From assembly GCF_036323735.1 (NCBI RefSeq), contig NC_086024.1, positions 73,590,924 to 73,654,923 of the forward strand: a stretch of DNA of 64,000 nucleotides. The letters are read 5' to 3'. Source of the stretch: Rattus norvegicus. Taxonomy: Eukaryota > Chordata > Mammalia > Rodentia > Muridae. A program made the translations under genes and the position numbers. Positions within the stretch are counted from its first letter, which is position 1; each line of letters starts with the position of its first letter. A model generated the notes under the pieces. The model made no database searches, was not told where the DNA came from, and saw only the letters and a list, made by a program, of their open reading frames with translations. Shown piece by piece: positions 11,861-23,413 of the stretch.

Positions 11861-14734
11861 TTGTTTTGTTTTCTTAGCCTAACCCAATCTGTCAACTTCA
11901 AAGGAATATTTTGCTGGCCAATGGGTCAAAATGTACTGGTTATAGAAGTCATGTGTTTCAAACAGATCGGAAGGTGAAAGCCAATGAAATACCAAGGAGC
12001 AGTTTAGTTTGCGACGAATGTGAAGAAATCTGGCAATGGTGAAAGGTCTCAGAAATCACAGAGGCAGGAGAGGTCACTTATGTCAGAAGAAACAAGCGTA
12101 AATAAACTGCCTCAAAATTACATTTTTCTCCAGATTTTCTCTTAGTTTTACTAAGATTCTATGTCAGAAAATATTTCTGATGGTAAAACATTAAATATAA
12201 AAAATAACATACTTCCGGCAAAGGAGAAGATTAAATGTAATTGTAGGAAGATAAAAAAACAGACAATTTAGGTAAACAAAATTTAACAGGAAAACTATAG
12301 ACTTCAAGAGAAAGATCAAAAAGCAGGAGGGATTTTTGGTGAAGATGAACTTGAAGAGCAGTTCGCGAAAATGTTGTGAGGCATGGACACCATTCATATC
12401 CAACCTGGATCAAGCAAGGGGTAAATGAGCCATGTTCCTTTGTCCCCACGGCCCTCAGTGCCCTAGGAAGTATCATTTGTCTTCCTTAAGTTCTACTGCT
12501 ACGTAATCTCTTCAATCCTGCCCAGAGACCAGGACTGAGGACAAGGAGTTAGTGCTGCTAATGACGTTCACAGCTCAGTGGAAGACATCTAAACAAAGTT
12601 AAAATGTCTACATCTATCTATGCATGTATGTGTATATGAATGCAATACACATATATTCAAAAGTAAAATGGAGAGAAAAGGAAATTAAATCTAGAAGCCC
12701 AAGTTTTAAAAGTCTTCATGTATCTGCCACTGGAGAAAATTTCGCATATGATGGCTAAATAAAGCACCAATTCATGAGTATAGCAGGATGGCATTAGGAG
12801 TCATTTTATGTTTCGTCACTCAAGCAGTGTTGGGTATGGGTTTCATCATTCCAACTAGACGTTGGCTAGCCACTTCCACAATCCTTATGCCACCAAAGCC
12901 CTACCATATTTAGCAGATAGAACAGATTGCATGGAGATCACGGGTTTTATAACTGGACTGGTGTTAATGTTTCTCTTTTGGTGGCCTTCAGAGCACCTTT
13001 CTGTACAGAACACAATAGGACGTGGGGTTAAAGGTTCTAAAGAACAAATACAGAAACCCACAGTCAGAATTGAACAGATAAAGAACTTGGAACACAAAGC
13101 TCTAAAATGACACATCTCCATCTTCTCTCCCACTTCCCATAGGATTCAGGGAACCCTGTGGAAAGGAGGCTGGAGGACTGTAGCCGGAGGGGATGGAGGA
13201 CATCAAGAGAACAAGCCTATCTAAATCAACTGAGCAGGACGCTTACAATCTCAGATAGACTGAATCAGCAAGCCCAGCGTCTTCATGGGTGTACACTGCA
13301 TTCTCAGTGTATATACTGTAGCTTCTAGGTTAGTCCTTTTATGGAACTCCTGAATATTTGAAGATGTGGGTCTCTTGTTCTTATGCCTGCTCTTGGGGTT
13401 CTTTTCTGTCTGTTGGTTTGCCTTGTACAACTTCAATGCGATGATTTTGTTTTATCTTATTACATATTTTATTTTATTATATTTTGTTGTTAAAAAAAAG
13501 AATAGGAAAAGTTTTAAATCATGCATGTCTGGATATTACTATCCAGAAAATATACTCGAAAAACAGAATACTTTATTTGCAGAACCATCTGGCTGCGAGT
13601 TTAATGTGGATTTTAGATACATGCTGCAAACAATTTCTCTGAATAATTTTTTTGTGTGCTAGCTTCTAGGATTCAGGTACAGTAAACCAATTCAGGAAAA
13701 CCGCAGAAAAGCACCACAAGGAAGCATGTGACTGCTTCAAATTGTAAAAAAGAATAGTCAAAGCATTTACTTATTGTATTAGCAACAGTTCAGATTCATA
13801 AACAAGAGAAAACTATTTCTTTTGTTAAATGAAAATTAATTTGTGATAACAAGCTCTCCAATGCGAGTGAAGCAAATAATACAACTTAGTTACATTCATA
13901 CAAGACATTGAGGATCAGCAGAGACAAAAGAGTGAGAGGAAGCAAGGCATGGCCGACTAAATAAACAGATGCAGATGTGGAGAATGAAGAGTGGGACATC
14001 CATGGACAAACACAGATCAGGGAAAGTAGTCCAAGAAATGAAGTCTAGGAATTTGAAGCTACTGGCCTATAGTCAAAGAGACAGAAGGAAACAGAAGTCA
14101 GAGAGCCGAGAGGAGCCATGTAATCCCACTCAGTCAGTAGTGAATCTAATGATAAAATGGAACAATAAAAATCTGGACATAGTTATGATCTCTGCCTCAG
14201 GTTTCCATCCTCACAAACTGTGCTTTTCATGAAGGCTACATTTTTAATAGTGAATTCACCCATTTTATTTTTCTGCATTGACACTCACAGTACTAACAGC
14301 AATAACTTTCAAATTTTAAGACACAAATACATAGTTGGGCAGACAGAAACACAGCTTTCAACAAATGAGTTAACTAGTAGCAGAGTCAGGGTGGGGCCTA
14401 ATCTACCTCCTCTGCTTTTGGTCTCGGCATTCAATAACAAATCAGGAGTTCTTTCTACTATTTGGTATTGGTTTCTAGATATCTGGAGACCTGATGGGCA
14501 CCTTCATATTACTAGTGAGATAACTCTTCGCACTATCATCCAACTCATTCAAATTGGTAAACAGAAGAAGAGTCAATGTGGGTGTGAGGATACGTGTGAG
14601 CATGGCTGTAATTATGGTGGGAGTGTCTTAGAGTCTGGGAGGAAGCACACAATAGGAATATACAGTAAAAACTTCCTAGGTGTGACAACGGCCAAATTCT
14701 CTTCCAGTTTTCATTCTTTCTTGAAATAGCCTCC
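11861..14734. other. Intron sequence, no gene seen
   Basis: The longest chance frame in unique sequence, 169 codons at 14,220-14,729, lies here and has no recognisable domain. The rest is unique or too old to classify. Confidence 0.5.
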
Positions 14735-14835
14735 TTTGTGTAGGCAAGTCTGATCTGGAGTTCACTCTACCTCAAGTTGGCCTTAACTCATGATCCCTCT
14801 GTCTCAGCCTGACAGTACTGAGGTTACAGATCAGT
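14735..14835 (-). mobile_element. B1 SINE fragment (reverse orientation), close to the Prkd1 exon
   Basis: GATCTGGAGTTCACTCTACC, TTGGCCTTAACTCATGATCC and CAGTACTGAGGTTACAG fit B1 on the minus strand. It lies about 170 bp into the intron from the exon donor. Confidence 0.65.
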
Positions 14836-15002
14836 CCAGGTCAGGACTTTTTCAAAACAAGTCTGAAAGTTCAGGTAGACAGAGCTAAAAAGCATCTCAT
14901 GACTATAAAATGGTATGGTATGTATGCTTTGCATTACTCAATAACTTATGCCCAAAAATTCTTCAAAAGCAATTAATTTATCTACAGACATGGAAGTCTG
15001 GA

Positions 15003-15008
15003 ACTTAC
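15003..15008 (-). other. Prkd1: Splice donor of the Prkd1 exon
   Basis: The minus strand reads TCAG followed by GTAAGT, which fits the mammalian donor consensus fully at +1 to +6. Reading on into the intron would add 23 non-homologous residues before a stop at 14,938-14,940. Confidence 0.9.
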
Positions 15009-15147
15009 CTGACAGGACCACTTCAATAAGATCGCCCTCCTGAATGTCACTTGCGATTTTTACCAGCTGAAGGATGTTTTCAGAGGCAGGATCGTGACGG
15101 AAAAGCAGGATCTTGTCATAGAGTCCATAGAAGCCACATTCAGGGAA
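15009..15147 (-). CDS. Prkd1: Prkd1 internal coding exon (protein kinase D1, probably exon 2)
   Basis: This internal exon encodes 46 residues, starting FPECGFYGLYDKILLFRHDP and ending IEVVLS, plus one extra base. I recognise it as the N-terminal part of protein kinase D1, a diacylglycerol-regulated serine/threonine kinase that acts at the Golgi, plasma membrane and nucleus. By comparison with human PRKD1 it covers roughly residues 89-134, just before the first C1 domain, in the region described as a ubiquitin-like dimerisation fold. On the minus strand the exon follows a TTTGCAG acceptor and ends TCAG before a GTAAGT donor. The length of 139 (46 codons plus 1) leaves a G, which fits the Ala codon that follows in the family. 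Paralogues Prkd2 and Prkd3 differ at several of these positions (SENILQLVK and SDIQEGDLIE favour Prkd1). No other exon of the gene is visible in the window. Confidence 0.93.
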
Positions 15148-15154
15148 CTGCAAA
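15148..15154 (-). other. Prkd1: Splice acceptor of the Prkd1 exon
   Basis: The minus strand reads ATTTGCAG immediately before the exon. The upstream pyrimidine tract is weak (ACCATTGTCTCAC), but no AG intervenes close to the site. It is the only acceptor that keeps the conserved PKD1 reading frame. Confidence 0.85.
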
Positions 15155-15889
15155 TGTGAGACAATGGTTCAAATGTCAAAATCTTCTCAAATACTTTGTC
15201 TTAGAAGAAAAATAATGAACGGCCAAGTAGGTTTCTAATTCACAAACAAAGAAACAGAAAAAAATTCCTAGAAGTTTCTGTAAAAACGTGATTGAGAGCC
15301 ATACTATTCAGGCTAGATGGCATGGAGATAAGAATGGTTTTTCTCACCTAAAACAGGAAAGAGCTTATTACAATTCTGTTACACATAACTCGACAACTTG
15401 GCAAAGAAACAAGTCAGTGTGCTTTGACACACTCAGGAATAGATGTGACTCAAGGAAGCTAAACACTGTGGGCATGGAAGTAGGATCTAGACATTCTGAT
15501 CTAGATACTCTGACTCTAGACAGAACTGGGCGAGACAACACACCTCTCCTTTGACTCCCCTCACTGTTTTCCTTGCTTTCCTTCAGGCTGTAACTGCAGG
15601 GCTATCTGACACAGTGTAAGGATCTGTCACTCAAACAAATGAGCTGCTGATACACATGGAACTTTGGGATGTGCAGAGTTCTACTGGCACATGGACTGCT
15701 CATGGGATTACATTTTCACTGTCAAGCCTTGTTATCTGGTTGGGGGAGTCACAGGACAGAGAAGGAAAAGACTCCCTTTTTTATACTGTAATTGGTGTTG
15801 GATCTCATGCCCATGGCAGTGTATGTAACCAAAGACCAGATGCCCATGCCCCAAGTCCCACCACTCTACAACAGGAGGAAGGAAAAGTG
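15155..15889. other. Intron just upstream of the exon
   Basis: Unique sequence carrying the acceptor's weak pyrimidine tract. No second exon is seen. Confidence 0.5.
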
Positions 15890-15970
15890 GAGAATTGTGG
15901 GTTCCAGGCTAGCCTCTGTCACACACTGAGTTCCAGGCCACCCCAGACTTTCTACTTCAATAAATGTCCA
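15890..15970 (+). mobile_element. B1-like SINE fragment
   Basis: GGGTTCCAGGCTAGCCTCTG and GAGTTCCAGGCCACCCCAG fit the 3' half of B1. It is short and diverged. Confidence 0.5.
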
Positions 15971-16639
15971 GAATCTAATATATTCTGAAGAAAGTGCAGT
16001 ATATTATGAATCTCACTTTTTCTTATTCATAAAATTAAGAGCTTCATTCATGTGAGCTTTTTTGTATAAATTAAAAATAAACATATTCAGAACATTCTGG
16101 GCTTTTAGAAGTCTATGTTGATGACAAGGCTTAAAAACTACTTCTACATATCTCTTAGACTTTCCTAAAATAAATGCAGCAGCTGAAATGATGTCACCAC
16201 TTCCACTATGCTAATTAAAATGGAAAAAGTAGTTCGCTTTTTAAAAATGTCTTCAATAATATCATCATAGCACTAGAGAACAAAGAGAAAACAGAAATAC
16301 CACTTTCCTTGGTCTTAAAAAGAGGGGACCACAATTATTGTAAAAAAATCCATTTCCTTGAATAATACATAGTACATAAAATGGACATAAGCACAGAGAT
16401 CTATCTGTTTTAATGAACATACATGCCCACGCAAACAAAAGCATGATCAAGCCACACAGCACTGCCCTTAGAAGTCTGTTCTTTCCTCTGCCCTCCCATC
16501 CATCCACTCTTCATATAATCTAACCATGGGTAGAGAGCCCTCCTCTGACCATAGACAAGGCCCTGTGGTATAGTCTCACTTAATAGAAACTTCACAATAT
16601 GCTCTAGGTACTTTATTATCTTGTAGCTTCCTTTCATAG
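15971..16639. other. Intron sequence, no gene seen
   Basis: AT-rich. It may include more of the ancient L1 that begins near 16,640. Confidence 0.45.
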
Positions 16640-17255
16640 TTATGATACCAGGATTCATTCATATACACTGCATGGATAATTTTTATTTGTATTTCATTAA
16701 ATGGATCTAGCATAATTGTCCATTCACCCACAAAGGAACATCTGTTTTTCCCCCTAATTTGTGACTGTTACAAATAAAAAGTTTACAAACATTTATGTAC
16801 AAATGTTTTAGTGGGCATATGCTCTTATTTCATGTGGGTAAACACCTAGGAGTCGTACTGCTGGTTCTCAGAATGAGTGTGTGGGGTGTGTGTATCATAG
16901 CTCTTTACTAAGCCTGGCAACTAGGGTACAATAACACCTCCTTCGAGCTCCATCCCTTACAAAGTGATCTGGGAAAGTACATATTGTATTAAATTATATT
17001 ACTTATAACCCATGTAAATTTAAGAATCACCTCATCAATTTTAGCACATACATAAAAATTGTTTTACGGCTTTTCAGTGATTCTACATAGACTTATTTGT
17101 GGAGAAATACATTTTCTACATAGGGACATTCAATTTGGGGACAAATATGGCTCTATATTAGGCCTGTTTTAATTTTCTGAATAATATCTTGTAGTTTTAG
17201 GTATATTTAGTAAGATTATCTCTTAATATTTAATATTTTATAACATAAATAGTAA
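16640..17255 (-). mobile_element. Ancient mammalian L1 (L1M-type) ORF2 remnant
   Basis: On the minus strand, ORF2-like pieces appear in order. TGTCCATTCACCCACAAAGG, GGGTAAACACCTAGGAGTCG and CATTCAATTTGGGGACAAAT match the plus-strand image of old L1 ORF2. No frame survives. Confidence 0.6.
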
Positions 17256-17555
17256 AAGTACAAAAATATATATTTCAGTTTAAACTTGAAGTATAATTCT
17301 TAAAAGTATTGAAAAATAAATAACATAAACATAGGATACATATACATGTATATTTGTATATATTTATATATATAGAGAGAGAGAGAATGCTTATCCACAT
17401 GCTATATGTATCTACAGATTTATAGATGATAGATGCCATATAGATAAATAGACTTATAAAGAGACAGATAAATCAATAGAGACAGGTAAGAAAGACTGAT
17501 ACTACTCAAACCACATTCATAACCTGCACCAGGACCCCCATTCTAAAATATGCTC

Positions 17556-17855
17556 ATGACTAGGGAAAGAAGGCATGACTTAAGCAGAGACCATGGAGGA
17601 ATGTTCATTACTGACTTGGTACTTGCTAGCTTTATCTGATTTACTTATAAAACCCACAGCTTACTATCTGCCTGGGGCAGTACCACTCCCCTCCCCTGGT
17701 GAACTGGGACCTGCCATAGCAATCATTAATTAAAAAATACACTGTGGATTTGCCTACAGGAAATCTGATGGAGATATTTCCTCAACTGAGTTTCCTCTTC
17801 CCAGATAACTCCAAATCATCTCAAGTTGTTAAAAGCAAACAAACAGAAACTATTC
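17556..17855 (-). mobile_element. Rodent interspersed repeat (URR1-like), reverse copy
   Basis: CAGAGACCATGGAGGAATGTT, TTTGCCTACAGGAAATCTGATGG split across 17,750-17,775, and CTTCCCAGATAACTCC are typical of a common rodent repeat that I associate with the URR1/hAT group. The family name is from memory. Confidence 0.5.
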
Positions 17856-18124
17856 AGCACAATTAACCCCTGTTAGATTGACACACAAACACACCACCAT
17901 TCAAGTATAAACATTTCTTGCTTATTTGTCGCTAAGATATCATGTTAACATAAAGATCACAATGTAAAATATAACTTCAAAAGTCACAAAGTCTTTGAAC
18001 TTCCAAACACGTATGGGTCCTTTAAAATTAAGTTACTTCCTATTATAAAGAGGAAGAACCAGGGTACAGTTATAACCAAATTGAAGCGAAACCAAATTTC
18101 CAACTATGTACATAGCCCAGTGTG

Positions 18125-19290
18125 CAGTATCTGGAACTCACAATCATTGAGGCTCTAACGAGCTTTTATGTTCTGTTTCTCTGGATCTGCCATCCACAGA
18201 ACACACGGTTTGTCTCGGTGTCAGGACGGTTTCACTACACAGCTGTGCTCTACTTGTCTAACAGAATCTCCAATATGCTGGGGTCTCCAAAGCAACTGAG
18301 CCTGGGCCTTCACCAATGGCCTCTTCTCATTTCCCCTCAGGGACCCCCACCCTGCCACAGAGCATCAAACCTGTTATTCTTCATGACTCATTCATGTCTT
18401 CAGTACCACTGGGGGACCCTTCCACATAACTTACTTGCCAGCAATAAGAATTAGCCATTACCACCCCAGACTACAGCTTCTGTGCACTGAGGCACAGTAA
18501 CTTACAGAAGATTTTGCCTTAATGATGCTCTTCTTGACCAAAGCTGGCTTGCCTACCTCAGCTAACCAGTATCAACTATTGCATTAAAGCAAAGGGTTGG
18601 CTTTATAGGTACTGGTCTTTCATTTATCATAACTGATCCTATTAATTATAAGTGTAGATCCTTAATTTAGAAATACCACAAGAAGGGCCCTGATAGAGTC
18701 GTTGCTTCTGCTTGAAATATCACAAGCCAGGCCTGTCTTTCAGCACATGTCTTTCAGCACTACTCCTATTTTCCAAGCACTTAACAACAGCTCTGAGCCC
18801 TCAAGGAGTTTCAACAGCTTAAAGTTCCAAAGTCATTCCACAATTCTCCCTAAAAACAGCATGGTCAGTTCTGTCGTAAGTGTCCCTGAACCTGGCACCA
18901 ATTAATGTCCTACTTGGTTTCTACTTCTGTGATAAACATCATGACCAAAAGCAGCCTGGGGAGGAAAGTGTTTAATTGGCTTATGGGTCACAATCCACCA
19001 TTAGGGGAAGCCAAGGCAAGAACCTCTAGACAGAAACTGAAGCAGGAGGAAGGAAGGAATTTTCTTACTGGCATTCTAGGTCCACTTGGCCTGTTCTGCA
19101 CGTGAATACAATCTGCCCAATGCTGGCACCACCACCACCCACACACACACACACCAGTAAGCTAGACCCTGTTATATTCACCATTATCAATGAGACACCA
19201 TACAGATTTGGCACAGGCAATATGAAGAAGGCGCTTTCTCAGTTGAGGGTTCCCTTTGCTAGTTAATAATAGTTTGAGACAAACTGACAA
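18125..19290 (-). mobile_element. Long rodent interspersed repeat, reverse copy
   Basis: The order of phrases fits one long element. CTTCACCAATGGCCTCTTCTC is followed by AGCTAACCAGTATCAAC, AAAGTTCCAAAGTCATTCCA and GATAAACATCATGACCAAAAG. The right part resembles the repeats at 17.6 and 29.2 kb. A short CA tract (19,139-19,154) sits inside it. The frames open here (for example at 18,122-18,454) look like chance. Confidence 0.55.
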
Positions 19291-19439
19291 AACAAAACAA
19301 AACAAAACAAAATAAAAATCCCCCAAAACAAAAACAAACAACCACTCAACAACAAATAAATTAAAAGTCAAAAAAAAAAAAAACAAAGAAAAGGAAAAGA
19401 GGAATCTGAGCTTGGCCTCTGAGATGTCTTAGTTTTATG

Positions 19440-19865
19440 GTATTTATTGAGAATCTAATCCATCCGACTCCTGAATCATTCACAGCACTGGTTGTGTGCT
19501 GCTGCGGATATTTCCATGCTAGGGCTAGGAAATATTTAAGTTAGTTCTAGATTTTTATGATTACAAATAAGGTCACCACAAATGTTCACAGAAGTCTGTA
19601 TGTGAGCATACCTGTTTACTTCTGATGTCACAGTAGGTATCTAGAGGAATTTAATATAAGCTGTTAAGCATGTCCAAGGCGACTGTTCTCTCAGCAATGA
19701 ATGAGGATTCCCACTGTTATATATCCTTACGAAGTCCACAGTGGTCTCACATGTTGTCATTGTACACATTCTATGCTGGCATGCCCGGGTTTTAATTTGC
19801 ATGAATAATGATCTTTCCGTGTATTTATGATTCTCACATGATCATATCGCATAGACTCATTCACG
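19440..19865 (-). mobile_element. Ancient mammalian L1 ORF2 remnant
   Basis: ATTACAAATAAGGTCACCAC, GTATCTAGAGGAATTTAATA and GTTTTAATTTGCATGAATAA follow the same old-L1 ORF2 order on the minus strand as the remnant at 16.6 kb. It may be a separate copy or a distant part of one insertion. Confidence 0.55.
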
Positions 19866-20339
19866 TGTACATACCTGCACAGGCATGAGCACACACACAC
19901 TCAGAGTATCTGACACTGAGAGAGTGTGACTAATTCCTTCGTCGTTCTTTACATCTTTTATCTTTATTCAGTTTTATACTTTTATATTTTTTTTGCATTT
20001 TCTGGTTATAAGTTTTTATTCTATGTTTTTTGCAGTTATTTTCCTTATGCCTTGTGATATATTTTACCACTTCCTCAACACTGTTTTCTGAAGCTCTGCT
20101 GAATGAAGCTTCCAAAACCAAAAGAGATACCAGGAGGTGAACAAAATGTAGCTGAAGGGGAGCACACACACATCCAGAGGAAGGAGATTAGGAATTCACA
20201 GGAACATTTACAATTGCTTGCTTGTTCATTCTTGAACAATTCCTATTCTTCAAAAGATAAGTGGGTACAGATGCTCCACAGTGGTGAGCAACTCATATTA
20301 GAAAGGCATCTTGGAACTTTCAATAAGATGAAATTATGT
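19866..20339. other. Intron sequence, no gene seen
   Basis: It lies between two ancient L1 remnants and may be a lost middle part of the same element. Confidence 0.4.
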
Positions 20340-20630
20340 TCGCTGAGATGAGCCGCCAGGGAGAGAGGCACAGAAGGATCTCACTGACACATGGAGTCTA
20401 TCAAAATTGAAATTGTGTCAGTAGAGAGGTAAATGGTGGTTACCAAAAGGATTGAAGATGAGGTAGGGATTGGACTGAGGTTGGTCAAACATCACAAATT
20501 TTCAGTTACAGTAGTGAAACAGCTCAAAACATCTACTGTATAATTCAGTGACTATAGTTAATAATGCATTGGCGACTAGTGAAATGACTAATTAGATAGT
20601 GTTCCCACTACATTCAAAAGAAAAAAAAAA
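20340..20630 (+). mobile_element. Ancient L1 3' end
   Basis: TAAATGGTGGTTACCAAAAG, GACTATAGTTAATAATGCAT and TAGATAGTGTTCCCACTACA are hallmarks of the L1MA/L1MC-type 3' UTR on the plus strand. Confidence 0.68.
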
Positions 20631-21295
20631 GAGTGTGCTTATGAAGCCAGAGACCTCACTCTTCCACACAAAGACATCAGATGCACAGTTCTCCCACAGA
20701 ACAAATGGAAGACCTAATGATGAACACTGGGATAGAAATTCAATTCCATCTGATCACACCCGAAAGCAACAGGAAATAGATCACCTCAGATCTACCTTCA
20801 GGGACAAGGCGACTGCATCCTGGGCTCTCTGGGAATGAGGATGGGGAGTCAGTGGTGTTCAACAGTGGTCTTGTTGGTCACTGTGTCAGTTCTGCTCAAG
20901 GAAACTGCCACTGTTCCTTGGTGCAATCCACCCTGATGCTAAGGCCATCGCTGCTGCTCACAGCTGCAATCAGGGGGAAGCTCGGTGCTTTTATTTCACA
21001 GGATGTTTACTTCGCAGACCTGTGATCTACCATCAGGGACAACTTGGTTCCTTTGAAAAGATTGCTTCTCTTTAGGGGGCAGTCTCAACATAGGGCCATC
21101 TGCCCACAAGGCTCCATTCTTCCTAAAATACATTTAGTAAGCTCTGAATACCTCTTGGCACTACTCCAGGAAACTGAAGCAGAACCCTGTCCAGGCTGGA
21201 AGTGGACAATCTGTTGGAAAAGAACTAATTACTCTTATCTTAGTGTGTCAATATTGAGAGGGGAGGGGCTCAACCACAGAGCATGTTTCATTTTT
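20631..21295. other. Intron sequence, no gene seen
   Basis: Unique, moderate GC. Nothing was recognised. Confidence 0.5.
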
Positions 21296-21535
21296 TAATT
21301 TTTTTACTGGATATATTATATATTTACATTTCAAATGCTATCCTCTTCCCAGGTTCCCCCCTTTCCCATCCACCTTCCCCGTTTCTGTGAGGATGCTCTC
21401 CCTCCCACCCACCCACCCACAGCCACCTCAACACACTGGCATTCCTCTACACTGGGGAAATGAGCCCTCTCAGGACCAGGGCCTCCCCTGCCACTGACGT
21501 GACATAAGGCCATCCTCTGCTATATATGCTGCAGT
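21296..21535 (-). mobile_element. L1 3'-UTR fragment
   Basis: This is about 240 bp matching the minus strand of the rodent L1 3' UTR (compare the same signature at 22,690-22,920), starting from a T-rich tail remnant. The purine/pyrimidine-rich tract includes CCCACCCACCCACCCA. It is severely 5'-truncated. Confidence 0.85.
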
Positions 21536-22464
21536 TTCTTAAATGACTACCAACTCCATGTAGATTTAAACAGCACCTTGACAGTTAGTTTAAGGCAGAG
21601 GCAACAGACAGGAAATGAAGACAGAGATATAAAGCTTACCCTGTTTTTTACGTTCCCACCTTTGTCTGTAAGCCCAGCTGAAGAGTCAGTGTTTTAACTA
21701 AAAAACAGCTTCTCAGAAGTGCATATCAATATGCTCAGTTAATCTGCTCATAATGAATATCATATACTTGTAAATAATTAATACATGGTGAAAATGCAAA
21801 GTTTTATATGTAAATTTAAAGGTTAAAATGCACTTGATATCTAATATACAGTTTAATTGTTCACTAATTTAACAGTTTTTCACAGGAAACTTTCTAAATG
21901 CTCATGAATTTCCTAAGTCTTGAGATTCTTTATTCCTAGTTATTTCTCCTACGGTCCAACCCATGACAGGCAACTTCTAAGACTTTCTAAGGTTCCATAG
22001 CACATGTGATAATTAATCTTTATAAATATTATTTGCTAAGAATAAAAGGGGAAACCCACATAGGTATTCTACTTATATCAAGTACAAGGTTCAATGCATA
22101 TCAGGTAGACTTTCTTTTTCTACATTGGTCATGTACTTCATGGGTTTTTTGTTGTTACTGCTATAAATCAATGACAAGGAAGAATGAAATCTTATATAAT
22201 TGACATTTGTTTTCTACATCCCTTTTAAATTCTATACAATTTTTATACAAACATTTTGAAGCAATGTTGTAAAGTACACATAAATGGAAGCCTGCTAGGT
22301 CTTTTATTATAATTTTACCTTAACTATTTCTAAATAACTTTGTGCCTGACAGTATATTTAATTGGTCATTTTTTTAAAATTTTAATTCATAAAATGCTTA
22401 AAAAATAAAAGAATGAGATTTTATGTTTTGCTTTATTAAACATGAGCAATGTAAGTACCAGGAA

Positions 22465-22466
<2 letters not shown>
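21536..22466. other. AT-rich intron sequence
   Basis: Very AT-rich with no repeat signature that I recognise. Confidence 0.5.

Positions 22467-22525
<59 letters not shown>
22467..22525. repeat. (CA)n microsatellite
   Basis: 59 bp of uninterrupted AC/CA repeat, a likely polymorphic marker. Confidence 0.97.
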
Positions 22526-22530
<5 letters not shown>

Positions 22531-22633
22531 CAGATCTTACATAGATAAATGTTGCAAACTATCCCTCAGTAGTGAATGTATAAATATGCAAAATATATTC
22601 AAATATTTAAAGGAACTGGTTAAGCATAGTTGA

Positions 22634-22678
22634 TAGGCTGGAGAAATGGCTCAGCAGTTAAGAACACCAGCTGTTCTC
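22634..22678 (+). mobile_element. B2 SINE, 5' fragment only
   Basis: GGCTGGAGAAATGGCTCAGC and the following bases match the first ~45 bp of B2. The element then stops abruptly at the 3' end of the minus-strand L1. The rest of the SINE is not clearly present beyond the other end of that L1. Confidence 0.7.
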
Positions 22679-23413
22679 CTTTTCTTTTATTGGATAGTTT
22701 ATGTATTTACATATCAAATGTTATCCCCTTTCCCTGTTCCTCCCTCTCCAATCCCCCCTCCTCTCCCTTCTTATATGAGGATGCTCCCCATCCCACCTAC
22801 CCACACCTACCTCAACACCCTGGCATTTCCCTACGCTGGGGCATCAAACCTTCACAGGACCAAGGTTTTCTCCTCCTACTGATGCCAGACAATGCCAGTC
22901 TCTGATACATATGCAGCTGGAGTCATGGGTTTCCCCCATGTGTACTCTTTGGTTGGTGGTTTACACAAAGCCAGGAGCTTTGTGGGGTATGTTTGGGTGA
23001 TAATGCTGATCCTCCTATGGGGTTGCAAACCCCTACATACAGCTCTTTCAGTCCTTTCTCTAAGTCCTCCACAGGGGTCCCAGTGCTCAGTGTGATGATT
23101 AGCTACAAGCATCTTAATCTGTATCAGTAAGGCTCTGGCAGAGTCTCTCAGGAGACATACATATTAGGCTCCTGTCAGCAAGCATTTCTTTGGATCAGCA
23201 ATAGTGAGGAGGATTGGTAGCTGCATATGGGATGGATCTCAGTCTCTGGATGGCCTTTCCTTTAGTCTCTGCTCCAGTCTTTGTCCCTTTATCTCCTCCC
23301 TTGAGTATTTTTCACTCTTCCAAAAAGGACTGACACATCCACATTTTAGTCTTCCCTCTTCTTGAGCTTCATGTAGTCTGTAAATTATATCTTGGGTATT
23401 CTGAGCTTTTGGG

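Larger units (their letters stand above)
1..15008 (-). other. Prkd1: Prkd1 intron downstream of the exon (start of intron 2)
   Basis: By position this is intron 3' of the Prkd1 exon on the minus strand. It contains only short decayed repeats and unique AT-rich sequence. The next exon, expected to begin ASATFEDF and lead into the first C1 domain, is not seen, so this intron continues beyond the left edge. Confidence 0.8.

Noticed and set aside
12862..13133. Two 82-codon frames overlapping on opposite strands
   Set aside because: They mirror each other over a stop-poor stretch and have no recognisable motif.
14220..14729. 169-codon plus-strand open frame near the Prkd1 exon
   Set aside because: It is antisense to the gene, has no recognisable domain, and is of a length that occurs by chance in 64 kb of sequence. 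Nothing suggests an exon.
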